Source of the DNA: JADJLQ01 sp031417835
GTDB lineage: Bacteria; Bacteroidota; Bacteroidia; Chitinophagales; Saprospiraceae
NCBI GenBank assembly: GCA_031417835.1
Contig: JANOWJ010000188.1
Span: forward strand, 5,408 to 69,407
Length of the DNA stretch: 64,000 nucleotides
Direction of reading: 5' to 3'
In this document: piece by piece, positions 8,253 to 17,361 of the stretch
How positions within the stretch are numbered: position 1 is the first letter of the stretch
Layout of the letters: each line of letters begins with the position of its first letter
Position numbers and translations under genes: made by a program
The notes under the pieces: generated by a model
Database searches by the model: none
Told to the model about the DNA's origin: nothing
Seen by the model: only the letters and a program-made list of their open reading frames with translations

Positions 8253-8690
8253 TCATATGTAGTTACCGTATATAAAATGCTCCAAATTTTCAATAACAAA
8301 TTTTTGATCTTCAATGATATAAGTCACTACATCACCTATGGATATCAACCCTAGCAATTTATCATGTTGGACCACAGGCAAATGTCGAATAAATTTATCT
8401 GACATTAACCTCATGCAATCGTCAATCGAATTTTCAGGACATACGGTAATAACATTAACCGACATGACTTCTTTAATCAAGGTTTCTCGCGATGACTTTC
8501 CATTCAATATTACTTTACGAGCATAGTCGCGTTCTGTAAAGATTCCAACGAGTTTTTCGATTTCTAAGACTACCAAGGCACTTATATTTTTTTCCATCAT
8601 TATCTCGAGAGCCTCATAGACAGTTTGAGTCGGCGTGGTAGAAAAGATAGCCCCACCCTTAGACTTCAAAATATGATTGACTGCACCCAT
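8253..8690 (-). CDS. Tandem CBS-domain protein
   Basis: This 145-residue protein consists of two CBS motifs. The first ends in LVGIFTERDYARKVILNGKSS, a stretch very common in stand-alone CBS proteins. The second contains IRHLPVVQHDKLLGLISIGDVVTYIIEDQKFVIENLEHFI. CBS pairs bind adenosine nucleotides and act as energy sensors or regulators; no partner is encoded next to it. A weak -7 element, TATGTTTG on the minus strand at 8794-8801, may be its promoter. Confidence 0.88.
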   Translation of the reverse strand: MGAVNHILKSKGGAIFSTTPTQTVYEALEIMMEKNISALVVLEIEKLVGIFTERDYARKVILNGKSSRETLIKEVMSVNVITVCPENSIDDCMRLMSDKFIRHLPVVQHDKLLGLISIGDVVTYIIEDQKFVIENLEHFIYGNYI

Positions 8691-9242
8691 ATACTTTATT
8701 ATTAAAAGTTAAAAAAGATTTTATGGTATCCTCTAGCTCACATTTATGTATGATAATCATCCGTCGCCCATTGAATTTTAGGCAAAAGAGCATCAAACAT
8801 AAGGTTAAGGTTTAAACTATTCCTGTGTCTTGCTACGAACATTAATTTTTTTTGAACCGTGAAGGAATTAAATCAAAATACTATTTCCAGTATATAATTC
8901 CGCAAATGGAATTAATTCAGCTTTAAAAGCAAATATAATTCCCAATCGCTTAAGAGTAATTACTTTCTTAGTGTTTAAATCCAAAGATACGCATTTGCTT
9001 TTTTTATAATATGTCTCTATTTCCTCTCCGATGTATTGATCTTATGAACTGATGATTCATCGAATTAAAAACAAATACATCACAAAATGAACTTGAAAAT
9101 AACAAAGTATTATCAAACTTTACTAAATTGGCATGTAAATTTTTTTATAGCTGTAGTTTGTGTCCTAAAAATTATGCGTCAATAAATCTAGGATGTTAGG
9201 CTGACCGAAAAATGGAATGTGACTTCTTTAATCATGAACAGA
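8691..9242. other. AT-rich intergenic region upstream of the nqr operon
   Basis: About 550 bases between the divergent CBS and nqrA genes. I see no convincing ORF, RNA gene or terminator. It must carry the nqr promoter, but I found no full TTTG/TAnnTTTG match on the plus strand. Confidence 0.5.
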
Positions 9243-10598
9243 ATGTCTGAGTTGATTAGGATCAGGAAAGGATTAAACATAAAGCTTCAGGGCGAGGCTG
9301 TAAAATCAATTGCACAATTAGATTTGCCAGAAATCTTTGCCATTCATCCCCCTGATTTTAAAGGAATAAAACCAAGGTTGTCTATAAAAGTTGGCGACGA
9401 AGTTTTGTCAGGAACTCCGTTGTTTTATGATAAGAAGAATGACAAAGTCAATATTTGTTCGCCAGTAAGTGGTCAGGTAGCTGAAATTACCTACGGTGAA
9501 AAAAGGGAAATTCTAAGTATTCAGATTCTTCCAGATAAAACCATAAAGTATGCGCTTTTACCAGGTGCAATGTCCCTTGACTCAAATAAGGAACATCTCA
9601 TTGAAATACTGTTGAAGTTTGGCGCTTGGCCTTTTATCCGCCAGCGGCCTTACGGTATCGTGGCGAATCCCAATGAAAAACCAAAATCTATTTTCATTTC
9701 AGCATTTGATAGCCACCCTCTTGCGCCTGATCTCAAATTTATCCTTAAAGACAGTATAGATTATTTTCAAAACGGCATAGAAATTCTACGTAAAATATCC
9801 GAATGCAAAATACATTTGAATATCGAAGCAGATACGCCTGCCGACTCTATATTTTACAATATAAAAGGAGTTCAAATCAATAAGATTTCTGGCCCCCATC
9901 CCGCTGGTAATGTAGGAATACAGATTCATCACATAGACCCATTGAATAAGGGGGAAGTGGTCTGGTATATCAATCCACAGGATGTCCTCATCATCGGAAA
10001 ATTGTTTAGTGATGGCATATATGATGCCTCCCGTGTAATTGCAGTGACAGGATCTCAAGTAGTTCATCCACAATATTATAAAACCATTATTGGTTGCTCT
10101 TTAAAAAACATTATTAATGATGCCAAAATTAAAGAAGGTACGAACAGATTCATTTCTGGCAATGTTTTAACTGGCTCTAAAATATCTCCACCCGGTTTTC
10201 TTGGGTATTACGACTCACAAATTACAATAATCCCGGAGGGTCATGAGTCAGAATTTATGGGTTGGCTATCGCCTGGGTTTAATAAATTTAGTATGTCTCG
10301 CACATTTTTTTCCTGGTTGACTCCAAATAAGAAATTTAATCTAAACTCAAACTTACATGGAGAGGAACGCCCATTTGTAATGACCGGTCAATACGAAAAA
10401 GTTTTACCGATGGATATTTATCCAGTTCAATTATTAAAGTCCATATTGATAGAAGATGTAGACATGATGGAAAAGCTCGGTATCTATGAAGTTGCAGAGG
10501 AAGATTTTGCACTTTGTGAATTTGTATGCACATCAAAAATAAAATCTCAGGATATTATCCGGCGTGGACTGGAGATGATCCAAAAGGAATTTAGTTAA
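9243..10598 (+). CDS. nqrA: Na+-translocating NADH-quinone reductase subunit A
   Basis: This protein of about 451 residues starts MSELIRIRKGLNIKLQGEA, the standard NqrA opening. I therefore chose the ATG at 9243; in-frame starts at 9219 (GTG) and 9234 (ATG) would only add eight or three residues. It carries the NqrA pattern SGTPLFYDKKNDKVNICSPVSGQVAEI near residue 65 and ends in EFVCTSKIKSQDIIRRGLEMIQKEFS. NqrA is the cytoplasmic subunit of the six-subunit Na+ pump. It is the first gene of nqrABCDEF-apbE, 29 bases before nqrB. Confidence 0.95.
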   Translation: MSELIRIRKGLNIKLQGEAVKSIAQLDLPEIFAIHPPDFKGIKPRLSIKVGDEVLSGTPLFYDKKNDKVNICSPVSGQVAEITYGEKREILSIQILPDKTIKYALLPGAMSLDSNKEHLIEILLKFGAWPFIRQRPYGIVANPNEKPKSIFISAFDSHPLAPDLKFILKDSIDYFQNGIEILRKISECKIHLNIEADTPADSIFYNIKGVQINKISGPHPAGNVGIQIHHIDPLNKGEVVWYINPQDVLIIGKLFSDGIYDASRVIAVTGSQVVHPQYYKTIIGCSLKNIINDAKIKEGTNRFISGNVLTGSKISPPGFLGYYDSQITIIPEGHESEFMGWLSPGFNKFSMSRTFFSWLTPNKKFNLNSNLHGEERPFVMTGQYEKVLPMDIYPVQLLKSILIEDVDMMEKLGIYEVAEEDFALCEFVCTSKIKSQDIIRRGLEMIQKEFS

Positions 10599-10627
10599 TT
10601 TTTTTACTATTATAATCTTAATATCCA

Positions 10628-11803
10628 TTGAAGTCGATTAGAAAAATTCTGGACCAACTAAAACCAAACTTTGAAAAAGGTGGGAAATTCGAAAAGTTTT
10701 ATCCTGCTTTTAATGCCTTTGAAACCTTTCTTTTTGTGCCCGATCATACCGCACAGGACAAAGGAGCTCAGGTCCGAGATTCAATAGACTTGAAACGTAC
10801 GATGATATTGGTCGTGATTTCTTTACTTCCCTGTCTTCTTTTTGGAATGTGGAATGTTGGATATCAACATCACAGGGCATTGGGTATTTCAGAAGTATCG
10901 ATCCTACAAAATTTCTTTTTTGGAGCTCAAAGAGTTTTACCTCTTATCCTTGTTTCTTATGGCTCTGGTCTTACCGTAGAATTTATTTCAGCCATACTCA
11001 GAAAGCATACTATCAATGAAGGATTTCTCGTTTCAGGCATGTTGATACCATTAGTCATGCCCATTAATGTGCCATTGTGGATGGTGGCAGTTTCAACCAT
11101 TTTTGCCGTTATCATTGGTAAAGAAGTATTTGGAGGTACTGGAATGAATATATTAAATCCGGCGCTTACTGCCAGAGCGTTTTTATTTTTTGCTTATCCT
11201 ACAAAAATGTCAGGCAATGAAGTCTGGATTGATAACAGTTTGCAGCCAGGCCAAACCTTAGTGGATGGATACAGTGGGGCAACCCCATTAGGCGATGCAG
11301 CGGCTGGATTTACTGACAAAATTCCCTCCTCCATGGAAGCGTTCATTGGTGCCATTCCTGGTTCAGTAGGTGAAACTTCTATGGTGGCTTGTTTGATCGG
11401 AGCAGCTATATTATTGTATACTGGTATTGGGAGTTGGAGAATAATGTTTTCTGTTTTTGCCGGAGGCTATATTATGGCGCTTGTTTTTAACCTCTTTGGA
11501 CTTAATACGCTCATGCAAATCACGCCGCTGCATCATCTGGCATTAGGAGGGTTTGCTTTTGGTGCCATTTTTATGGCTACCGACCCTGTCAGTGGAGCTC
11601 AGACGAATAAAGGAAAATATATTTATGGTTTTTTGATTGGCCTATTTGCAATATTATTTAGAGTATTCAACCCCGCTTATCCTGAAGGCATGATGTTGTC
11701 GATTTTATTTATGAATGTGATGGCACCTTTAATTGATCACTTTGTGGTCAATGGAAATATTAACCGGAGATTAAAAAGGCTTAAAACTAGGACGAATGGA
11801 TAA
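10628..11803 (+). CDS. nqrB: Na+-translocating NADH-quinone reductase subunit B
   Basis: This 391-residue membrane protein has about ten helices. It has the NqrB opening KFEKFYPAFNAFETFLFVP and the covalent-FMN motif DGYSGAT with the acceptor threonine at residue 219. The start is a TTG at 10628, 29 bases after nqrA; the opening MKSIRKILDQLKPNFEKGGKFEKFYPAFNAFETF is conserved and no ATG lies nearby, so TTG is likely real. nqrC overlaps its last eight bases. The ApbE encoded downstream would attach the FMN. Confidence 0.95.
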   Translation: MKSIRKILDQLKPNFEKGGKFEKFYPAFNAFETFLFVPDHTAQDKGAQVRDSIDLKRTMILVVISLLPCLLFGMWNVGYQHHRALGISEVSILQNFFFGAQRVLPLILVSYGSGLTVEFISAILRKHTINEGFLVSGMLIPLVMPINVPLWMVAVSTIFAVIIGKEVFGGTGMNILNPALTARAFLFFAYPTKMSGNEVWIDNSLQPGQTLVDGYSGATPLGDAAAGFTDKIPSSMEAFIGAIPGSVGETSMVACLIGAAILLYTGIGSWRIMFSVFAGGYIMALVFNLFGLNTLMQITPLHHLALGGFAFGAIFMATDPVSGAQTNKGKYIYGFLIGLFAILFRVFNPAYPEGMMLSILFMNVMAPLIDHFVVNGNINRRLKRLKTRTNG

Positions 11804-12509
11804 AGACAGTAATAAAGCTACGTTCCTCTTTTCTACAGGGATGGTGATCGTGATAGCCATCCTATTATCTTTAGCTGCTATTGGACTTGGCCCTTATCAG
11901 GCAAAAAATATTAGGATTGAAAAAATGCAGAACATTTTGAGTGCAGTAGCTATTCGTACCACACCTAAAAATGCAGAAGATATTTTTTTAAAATTTATAA
12001 CCGAGCAAGTAGTCTTAGATAAAAAAGGCGATATCGTCACATCTAATATTGCAGCTTTTGATATTGATTTAAAGAAGGAACTGGACAAAGCTAAAACCGG
12101 CGATGGCGACAAAGAACTATTTCCATTATTTGTATGTAATAATGAAGGAAAATCGTTTTATGTCATACCATTAAGAGGAAAAGGCCTTTGGGGTCCTATT
12201 TGGGGTTATATCGCATTGGAAGGAGATATGAATACGGTCTATGGAGTAAGCTTTGGCCACAAAAGCGAAACTCCCGGTTTGGGCGCTGAAATAGAAATGA
12301 CTCAATTTCTCGAGCAATTTGTGGGTAAAAAAATATTTGATGAGTCTGGCCATTTTGTTTCAGTAAAAGTTCTAAAAGGAGGCGGTGCTCCAAATAATCT
12401 CCATGGCGTCGATGCCGTATCCGGTGCAACTGTCACAAGCAATGGTGTGTCAGAAATGCTAAAGCGGACGCTCAACAATTATATACCCTATTTTAAAAAA
12501 ACCAAATGA
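11796..12509 (+). CDS. nqrC: Na+-translocating NADH-quinone reductase subunit C
   Basis: This 237-residue protein has an N-terminal membrane helix (FLFSTGMVIVIAILLSLAAIGL) and an FMN-binding domain. The flavinylation motif DAVSGATVTS has the acceptor threonine at residue 212; it shares the DxxSGAT pattern with NqrB in the same operon. LWGPIWGYIAL and FGHKSETPGLGAEI are the other conserved NqrC blocks. It begins inside the end of nqrB. Confidence 0.95.
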   Translation: MDKDSNKATFLFSTGMVIVIAILLSLAAIGLGPYQAKNIRIEKMQNILSAVAIRTTPKNAEDIFLKFITEQVVLDKKGDIVTSNIAAFDIDLKKELDKAKTGDGDKELFPLFVCNNEGKSFYVIPLRGKGLWGPIWGYIALEGDMNTVYGVSFGHKSETPGLGAEIEMTQFLEQFVGKKIFDESGHFVSVKVLKGGGAPNNLHGVDAVSGATVTSNGVSEMLKRTLNNYIPYFKKTK

Positions 12510-12549
12510 TATCATCCAGATTTAGAACAATGAATTTATAAATACTTAT

Positions 12550-13230
12550 ATGAGTACAGACACCATCAAAGCACCAACAAAAGCTAAAGAACCGGCAGCG
12601 CCATTATTCTCCGCCAAGAATAAAAGGTTATTGTTTGATCCACTTAATGATAACAACCCTATTACTGTCCAAGTATTAGGCATCTGTTCTGCCTTGGCTG
12701 TAACGGTAAAAATGAAGCCTTCTATTGTCATGGCTATTGCCGTTCTGGTAGTGACTGCATTTTCAAACCTCATCATTTCATGTATAAGAAATATTATACC
12801 TACTCGAATCCGGATCATTGTTCAGTTAACGATCGTAGCGGCTATGGTTATTTTAGTTGACCAGTTTCTGAAAGCATTTGTTTTCGATGTGAGTAAACAA
12901 TTATCTGTTTTTGTAGGATTGATTATTACTAATTGTATAGTAATGGGTCGGTTGGAAGCCTATGCAATGGCTAATAAACCTTGGCCTTCTTTTTTAGATG
13001 GTATCGGGAATGGCTTAGGTTATGGTCTGATCTTAGTAATAGTATCGACGATCAGGGAACTGCTCGGTTCTGGTGAATTAATGGGATTCAGGATTATTCC
13101 GGAATCGATTTATAAAATGGGATATTTCAATAATAGCCTCATCATCATGCCTCCGATGGCACTTATCATCGTAGGACTCATAATCTGGGTGCAACGAAGT
13201 CGTAACCCAAAATTAATAGAACCAAGATAA
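12550..13230 (+). CDS. nqrD: Na+-translocating NADH-quinone reductase subunit D
   Basis: This 226-residue membrane protein of the RnfE/NqrD family begins with a charged segment of about 25 residues, then KNKRLLFDPLNDNNPITVQVLGICSALAVT with the conserved LGICSALAVT. Further blocks are FVGLIITNCIVMGRLEAYAMANKPWPSFLDGIGNGLGY. The cysteines in these half-helices (LGICSAL and ITNCIVMGR) are those that bind the intramembrane iron centre shared by NqrD and NqrE. It lies 40 bases after nqrC and 11 before nqrE. Confidence 0.95.
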   Translation: MSTDTIKAPTKAKEPAAPLFSAKNKRLLFDPLNDNNPITVQVLGICSALAVTVKMKPSIVMAIAVLVVTAFSNLIISCIRNIIPTRIRIIVQLTIVAAMVILVDQFLKAFVFDVSKQLSVFVGLIITNCIVMGRLEAYAMANKPWPSFLDGIGNGLGYGLILVIVSTIRELLGSGELMGFRIIPESIYKMGYFNNSLIIMPPMALIIVGLIIWVQRSRNPKLIEPR

Positions 13231-13241
13231 ATCAACTTAAT

Positions 13242-13856
13242 ATGGAATCCGTAAATATTTTCATCAAAGCTGTTTTTATAGAGAATATGATCTTTGCTTA
13301 TTTTCTAGGGATGTGTTCATATCTTGCTATATCAAAGACTGTAAAAAGTGCGGTTGGCCTTGGAATCGCTGTAATATTTGTACTTTCTGTGTCCGTCCCA
13401 GTGTGTTATTTGCTTGAGAATTATGTGTTGAAAGCCGGTGCATTAAAGTGGTTATCATTAGGTTTTGCATCAGTGGATCTTAGTTTTTTAAGTTTTATCA
13501 TGTATATCGCTACGATAGCATCTATTACGCAGTTAGTTGAAATGGCGGTTGAAAAATACGCTCCCTCATTATATGAGACCTTAGGTATATTCTTACCCTT
13601 AATTGCGGTAAACTGTTCTATTTTAGGTGGGGCATTATTTATGCAGGAAAGGGAATACGCTACCCTCGGTGAAGCGACTGTTTTTGGATTTGGATCCGGT
13701 GTTGGATGGTTCTTGGCGATCGTGGCTTTATCTGCCATTCGTGAAAAATTAAGATACTCCAATATCCCTCCCCCACTACGAGGCTTAGGGATTACATTTA
13801 TCCTTACCGGATTGATGGCTATTGCATTTATGAGTTTTATGGGTATTACATTGTAA
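13242..13856 (+). CDS. nqrE: Na+-translocating NADH-quinone reductase subunit E
   Basis: This 204-residue six-helix protein is homologous to NqrD in inverted topology. Conserved blocks are FIENMIFAYFLGMCSYLAISKTVKSAVGLG and LPLIAVNCSILGGALFMQ, whose cysteines (GMCSYLA and VNCSILG) pair with those of NqrD around the iron centre. The length is normal for the family. It lies between nqrD and nqrF with 11- and 17-base spacers. Confidence 0.95.
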   Translation: MESVNIFIKAVFIENMIFAYFLGMCSYLAISKTVKSAVGLGIAVIFVLSVSVPVCYLLENYVLKAGALKWLSLGFASVDLSFLSFIMYIATIASITQLVEMAVEKYAPSLYETLGIFLPLIAVNCSILGGALFMQEREYATLGEATVFGFGSGVGWFLAIVALSAIREKLRYSNIPPPLRGLGITFILTGLMAIAFMSFMGITL

Positions 13857-13873
13857 GCATTAAACATATCAGG

Positions 13874-15139
13874 ATGATAGGGTTGACTATTGAAATTACG
13901 ACAATGATCTCCAGTATAGTTGTTTTTTTATCATTCAACTTAATGCTGGTACTTATCATTTTGTATGCAAAATCTAAACTCACAACTTCAGGACTCGTAC
14001 GAATAACGATCAATGGTATAGAACAGATTGAGGCAGAATCCGGTAGCACTTTACTGACAACATTATCGAACAAAAAAATATTTTTACCTTCTGCTTGCGG
14101 CGGGGGAGGTACCTGTGCTTTATGCCGATGTCAGGTACTATCCGGTGGTGGTGAGATTTTAACAACGGAAGTGCCTTATTTTACCAGGAAACAGCAACAA
14201 TCACACTGGCGGCTTGGATGCCAGGTGAAAGTGAAACAGAATATGGATATTATTATTCCTAAAGAAGTTTTAGGTATAAAAAAATGGGAATGTGAAGTGG
14301 TATCCAATAAAAATGTAGCTACTTATATTAAAGAATTGGTCGTTAAATTGCCGGAAGGAGAATTTCTGGACTTTGAATCGGGTTGTTATATTCAATTAGA
14401 TGTTCCAACTTGTGAAATTAATTTTAAAGACGATTTATATCAAATAGATCCTAAATTTCATGCTGACTATGATAAATATAAAATATGGGATTTGAAAATG
14501 AAGAATCCAGAGCCCATTTTTCGGGCTTATTCCATGGCTAATCATCCGGCAGAAGGCAATATCATTATACTCAACATTAGATTGGCCACCCCTCCTTTCG
14601 ATGGAAAGACTGGTAAATTTAAAAACATAAACCCCGGTATCTGTTCATCTTATGTCTTTTCTCTGAAACTTGGTGATAAAGTAGTCATCGCAGGACCATT
14701 TGGTGATTTCCATATCAAGCCTACTCAAAAAGAAATGATCTATATCGGTGGCGGGGCAGGTATGGCACCCTTACGATCACATTTATTTCATTTATTTCAT
14801 ACCTTGAAAGAAAAAAATCGGAAGGTATCTTATTGGTACGGAGGAAGATCGTCTAGGGAAGTTTTCTACACTGAAGAATTCAGAAATATTGAAAAAGAGT
14901 TTCCCAATTTTCAATATAATATAGCTTTATCTGAGCCGTTACCCGAGGACCAATGGACAGGTTATACTGGCTTTATTCACAATGTCTTATTTCAAAATTA
15001 TCTCAGTCAACATATAGAACCGGAAGAAGTCGAATATTATCTATGCGGGCCTCCGCTCATGAATGCTGCTGTCTTTAAAATGCTTGATTCACTTGGCGTT
15101 TCACCAGAGCAAATTGCTTTTGATGATTTTGGGGGATAA
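13874..15139 (+). CDS. nqrF: Na+-translocating NADH-quinone reductase subunit F
   Basis: This 421-residue protein has an N-terminal membrane helix, then a 2Fe-2S ferredoxin domain with cysteines at 75, 81, 84 and 116 (CGGGGTCALC then RLGCQV). A ferredoxin-reductase module follows, with FAD motif FRAYSMANHP and NADH site YIGGGAGMAPLRSHLFHLF, ending in AIAFDDFGG-like EQIAFDDFGG. It is the NADH-oxidising entry subunit. All expected residues are present and the length is normal. apbE follows after nine bases. Confidence 0.96.
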   Translation: MIGLTIEITTMISSIVVFLSFNLMLVLIILYAKSKLTTSGLVRITINGIEQIEAESGSTLLTTLSNKKIFLPSACGGGGTCALCRCQVLSGGGEILTTEVPYFTRKQQQSHWRLGCQVKVKQNMDIIIPKEVLGIKKWECEVVSNKNVATYIKELVVKLPEGEFLDFESGCYIQLDVPTCEINFKDDLYQIDPKFHADYDKYKIWDLKMKNPEPIFRAYSMANHPAEGNIIILNIRLATPPFDGKTGKFKNINPGICSSYVFSLKLGDKVVIAGPFGDFHIKPTQKEMIYIGGGAGMAPLRSHLFHLFHTLKEKNRKVSYWYGGRSSREVFYTEEFRNIEKEFPNFQYNIALSEPLPEDQWTGYTGFIHNVLFQNYLSQHIEPEEVEYYLCGPPLMNAAVFKMLDSLGVSPEQIAFDDFGG

Positions 15140-15148
15140 TCTTCGCAA

Positions 15149-16165
15149 ATGAAAGTTTTCACTTTTGTATTGATTGTCGGTATCCTTTTTTCAGTTTGCA
15201 AATCTGAGAATAAAAATTTAATGCAAGTGGAAGGGAATGCCCAAGGTACTACGTATCATATTTCCTATTTCTCCACTGAAAAAATTGATTATAAAGCAGA
15301 TTTTGATTCCATCTTGAAAAAGATTGATACCTCAATGTCCACGTATCTACCTATCTCGTACATATCGAGGATAAATAAAAATGATAGCACTGTTCAGGTG
15401 GATCAGTATTTTGTAGATGTATTCAATAAATCGGTTGAAGTTTCTGAAAAAACCGATGGGCTTTTTGATGTGACCATCGGTCCTCTGGTAAATGCCTGGG
15501 GCTTTGGATATGCAATAAATGATACTACTGACTTGAGATTGATTGATAGCCTGCGACATTTTGTAGGGTACCACAAGGTGCAGCTGGAAGGCAATAAGAT
15601 CATAAAATTAAAACCAGGGATCCAATTGGATTTTAATGCCATAGCCCAAGGATATAGCGTAGATGTTTTAGCAGCATATCTTGAACATAAGGGGATAAAA
15701 AATTATCTAGTAGAACTGGGGGGTGAATTACGAGCATCCGGAAAAAAGAAAAATGAAAACTGGAAAGTAGGTATTGATCAACCCATCGAAAACTCACCCG
15801 ATCAACGAAAATTAGCGGCTATAATAAATTTAAGGGATAAAGCTTTAGCTACTTCTGGCAACTATAGAAAGTTTTATGAAGTAGATGGGCAAAAGTATTC
15901 TCATATTATAGATCCAAGGACAGGATATCCCGCAAAACAAAATCTATTGAGTTCATCCGTACTGGCCAAGGACGCTATCACTGCGGATGCTTATGCTACA
16001 GCTTTTATGGTCATGGGATTGGAAAAATCAAAACAATTTTTATCTGAGCATAAAGATCTTAGCTTAGAAGTCTATTTTATCTACGATGATCAGGGGAATT
16101 GGAAAACATATGCTTCGGAAAGTTTAAAAAAATGGATCAAAGCAGTGCCGGAAGACCACCAATAA
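15149..16165 (+). CDS. apbE: FAD:protein FMN transferase ApbE
   Basis: This 338-residue protein matches ApbE: MQVEGNAQGTTYHISYFS, then FDVTIGPLVNAWGFG, LDFNAIAQGYSVDVLAAYLEHKGIKNYLVELGGELRASGKK and YSHIIDPRTGYPAKQNLLSSSVLAKDAITADAYATAFMVMG, which covers the FAD- and Mg-binding residues. The N-terminus is hydrophobic with a cysteine at residue 18, but the lipobox (FSVC) is imperfect, so lipoprotein status is uncertain. ApbE attaches FMN through phosphoester bonds to threonines of NqrB and NqrC, both present upstream with DxxSGAT motifs. It is the seventh gene of the nqr operon, nine bases after nqrF. Confidence 0.93.
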   Translation: MKVFTFVLIVGILFSVCKSENKNLMQVEGNAQGTTYHISYFSTEKIDYKADFDSILKKIDTSMSTYLPISYISRINKNDSTVQVDQYFVDVFNKSVEVSEKTDGLFDVTIGPLVNAWGFGYAINDTTDLRLIDSLRHFVGYHKVQLEGNKIIKLKPGIQLDFNAIAQGYSVDVLAAYLEHKGIKNYLVELGGELRASGKKKNENWKVGIDQPIENSPDQRKLAAIINLRDKALATSGNYRKFYEVDGQKYSHIIDPRTGYPAKQNLLSSSVLAKDAITADAYATAFMVMGLEKSKQFLSEHKDLSLEVYFIYDDQGNWKTYASESLKKWIKAVPEDHQ

Positions 16166-16206
16166 CCCATAGAATGGTGCTTCAAAATAAGTTTATAGGC
16201 ATCAAT

Positions 16207-16395
16207 TTAGGATTTGCATTTTTCCGCAGGCTTAGCTCCACAGATGCTGCAGGCCCCACCATCATTTTGAAATAAGGGATTACTGCTACTGCAAGTGCCT
16301 GCAAATTTTCCATCTTTTTTCACTAATATTTTTATGGCAATGCCTGCAAAAGCCAATGCTAGTAATACGATGGCGAGTAATATAATTTCCACCAT
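16207..16395 (-). CDS. nqrM: Small four-cysteine membrane protein, probable Na+-NQR maturation factor NqrM
   Basis: This 62-residue protein has one membrane helix (residues 3-25) followed by a short cytoplasmic tail with four cysteines at 35, 49, 52 and 60 (GTCSS, ACSICG, EKCKS). That architecture matches NqrM (DUF539), which has one helix plus four cysteines and is needed to deliver iron to the NqrD/NqrE centre. Cysteine spacing differs from the proteobacterial form. It lies 41 bases beyond apbE in convergent orientation, which supports the function. An unrelated small membrane protein remains possible, since I identify it by architecture and place rather than by clear sequence identity. Confidence 0.62.
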   Translation of the reverse strand: MVEIILLAIVLLALAFAGIAIKILVKKDGKFAGTCSSSNPLFQNDGGACSICGAKPAEKCKS

Positions 16396-16555
16396 TCAAT
16401 GTACTGGTTTTTATAAACATATAAAAGCTATGAACACTGAGAAAAAGATATATTGACTAGGGTGACTAAATAGATTTGATCATATTGATCCAACTTTGAT
16501 GTAGAATTTGCTAATTTATGCATTAATATATACATTTAGGTGCAAAATATAGCTT

Positions 16556-16846
16556 ATGCAACGGATAAAACTCGGCAAACCATATGATGACTTCATCCAA
16601 AGTCAGATCGATACCGGATACTTTGGTACTGCTACAGAAGTGATCCGAGATTCCCTCCGGGCTAAGATGGCAGAGGCAGAGAATAATCGCATAGCACATA
16701 TCCGGGCATTACTTGATGAAGGAATAGAAAGTGCTCGCAATCGCCCTTTAATAGAAGTGACAAAGGAGTCTCTCGATAAAATCTTTTCAAAAGCGAAAAA
16801 AATGGCCAAGGTTAAGTATAAAGTGCCAGCTTATCTCAAGCCATGA
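16556..16846 (+). CDS. parD: ParD-type antitoxin (ribbon-helix-helix)
   Basis: This 96-residue protein has the ParD-family N-terminus: IKLGKPYDDFIQSQIDTGYFGTATEVIRDSLRAKMAEAE. It would fold as a ribbon-helix-helix DNA-binding dimer. The basic C-terminal part would bind the toxin. Its stop overlaps the toxin start (ATGA), so the genes are translationally coupled. It should repress its own operon. Confidence 0.85.
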   Translation: MQRIKLGKPYDDFIQSQIDTGYFGTATEVIRDSLRAKMAEAENNRIAHIRALLDEGIESARNRPLIEVTKESLDKIFSKAKKMAKVKYKVPAYLKP

Positions 16847-17133
16847 AAGTAGTTCTAGCCGAAGTTGCAGAAAACGATATTGCCGGTATGCTCGTATATC
16901 TCATTCAAAAATATGGGTCGACGCAAATGAATAACCACGTTAATCACCTTAACGAAGCTCTTCATTTTTTATCAACAGTCCCGGACGCAGGATATATCAG
17001 AAGGGATGTTGGTCATGGTCGATTGGCATATCCAGTGGGCGAACATCTATTGATTTACGAGATCCATGACAAGGCATCTATTATTGTGATGAGGGTACTG
17101 CATTCTAGAATGGATTTTAGTGGTAAGAAGTAA
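16843..17133 (+). CDS. parE: ParE/RelE-superfamily toxin
   Basis: This 96-residue protein fits the ParE family: MKVVLAEVAENDIAGMLVYLIQKYGSTQMNNHVNHLNEALHFLSTVPDAGYIRRDVGHGRLAYPVGEHLLIYEIHDKASIIVMRVLHSRMDF. Typical features are the N-terminal AENDI helix start, the YPVGEHLLIYEI strand and the terminal VLHSRMDF. ParE toxins inhibit DNA gyrase. The paired antitoxin overlaps it by four bases. Confidence 0.87.
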   Translation: MKVVLAEVAENDIAGMLVYLIQKYGSTQMNNHVNHLNEALHFLSTVPDAGYIRRDVGHGRLAYPVGEHLLIYEIHDKASIIVMRVLHSRMDFSGKK

Positions 17134-17167
17134 CTAAAATATTTTTGAATGTTGGTTTTTTTGTCTA

Positions 17168-17219
17168 GTTTACAACAATGTCTTTCATAACATGTGTAGC
17201 TTTTAACTAGGTTGTAAAC
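17168..17219. repeat. Spaced inverted repeat (gtttacaac ... gttgtaaac) after parDE
   Basis: GTTTACAAC at 17168-17176 is the exact reverse complement of GTTGTAAAC at 17211-17219, with a 34-base spacer. It could form a long hairpin between the convergent parDE and nrdA genes. There is no T tract on either side, so it is not a standard terminator. Confidence 0.4.
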
Positions 17220-17361
17220 TTCCTATCGAACACACCACTCCCTGCTTAGAATTTCAAAAGTAATGGTCCCATTTTCATGACTTGATTTAGTCTATATAAG
17301 GTATTGAAACCGAGATTGAACTCGTGTAGATATATTTCTTTATATTTTATTTCCCCCTACC

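Noticed and set aside
9219..9242. Earlier starts for nqrA at 9219 (GTG) or 9234 (ATG)
   Set aside because: The conserved NqrA opening begins at the ATG at 9243; the extra residues match nothing.
8691..9242. Riboswitch or regulatory RNA upstream of nqrA
   Set aside because: The region is AT-rich but I could not find a conserved aptamer motif or a terminator hairpin.
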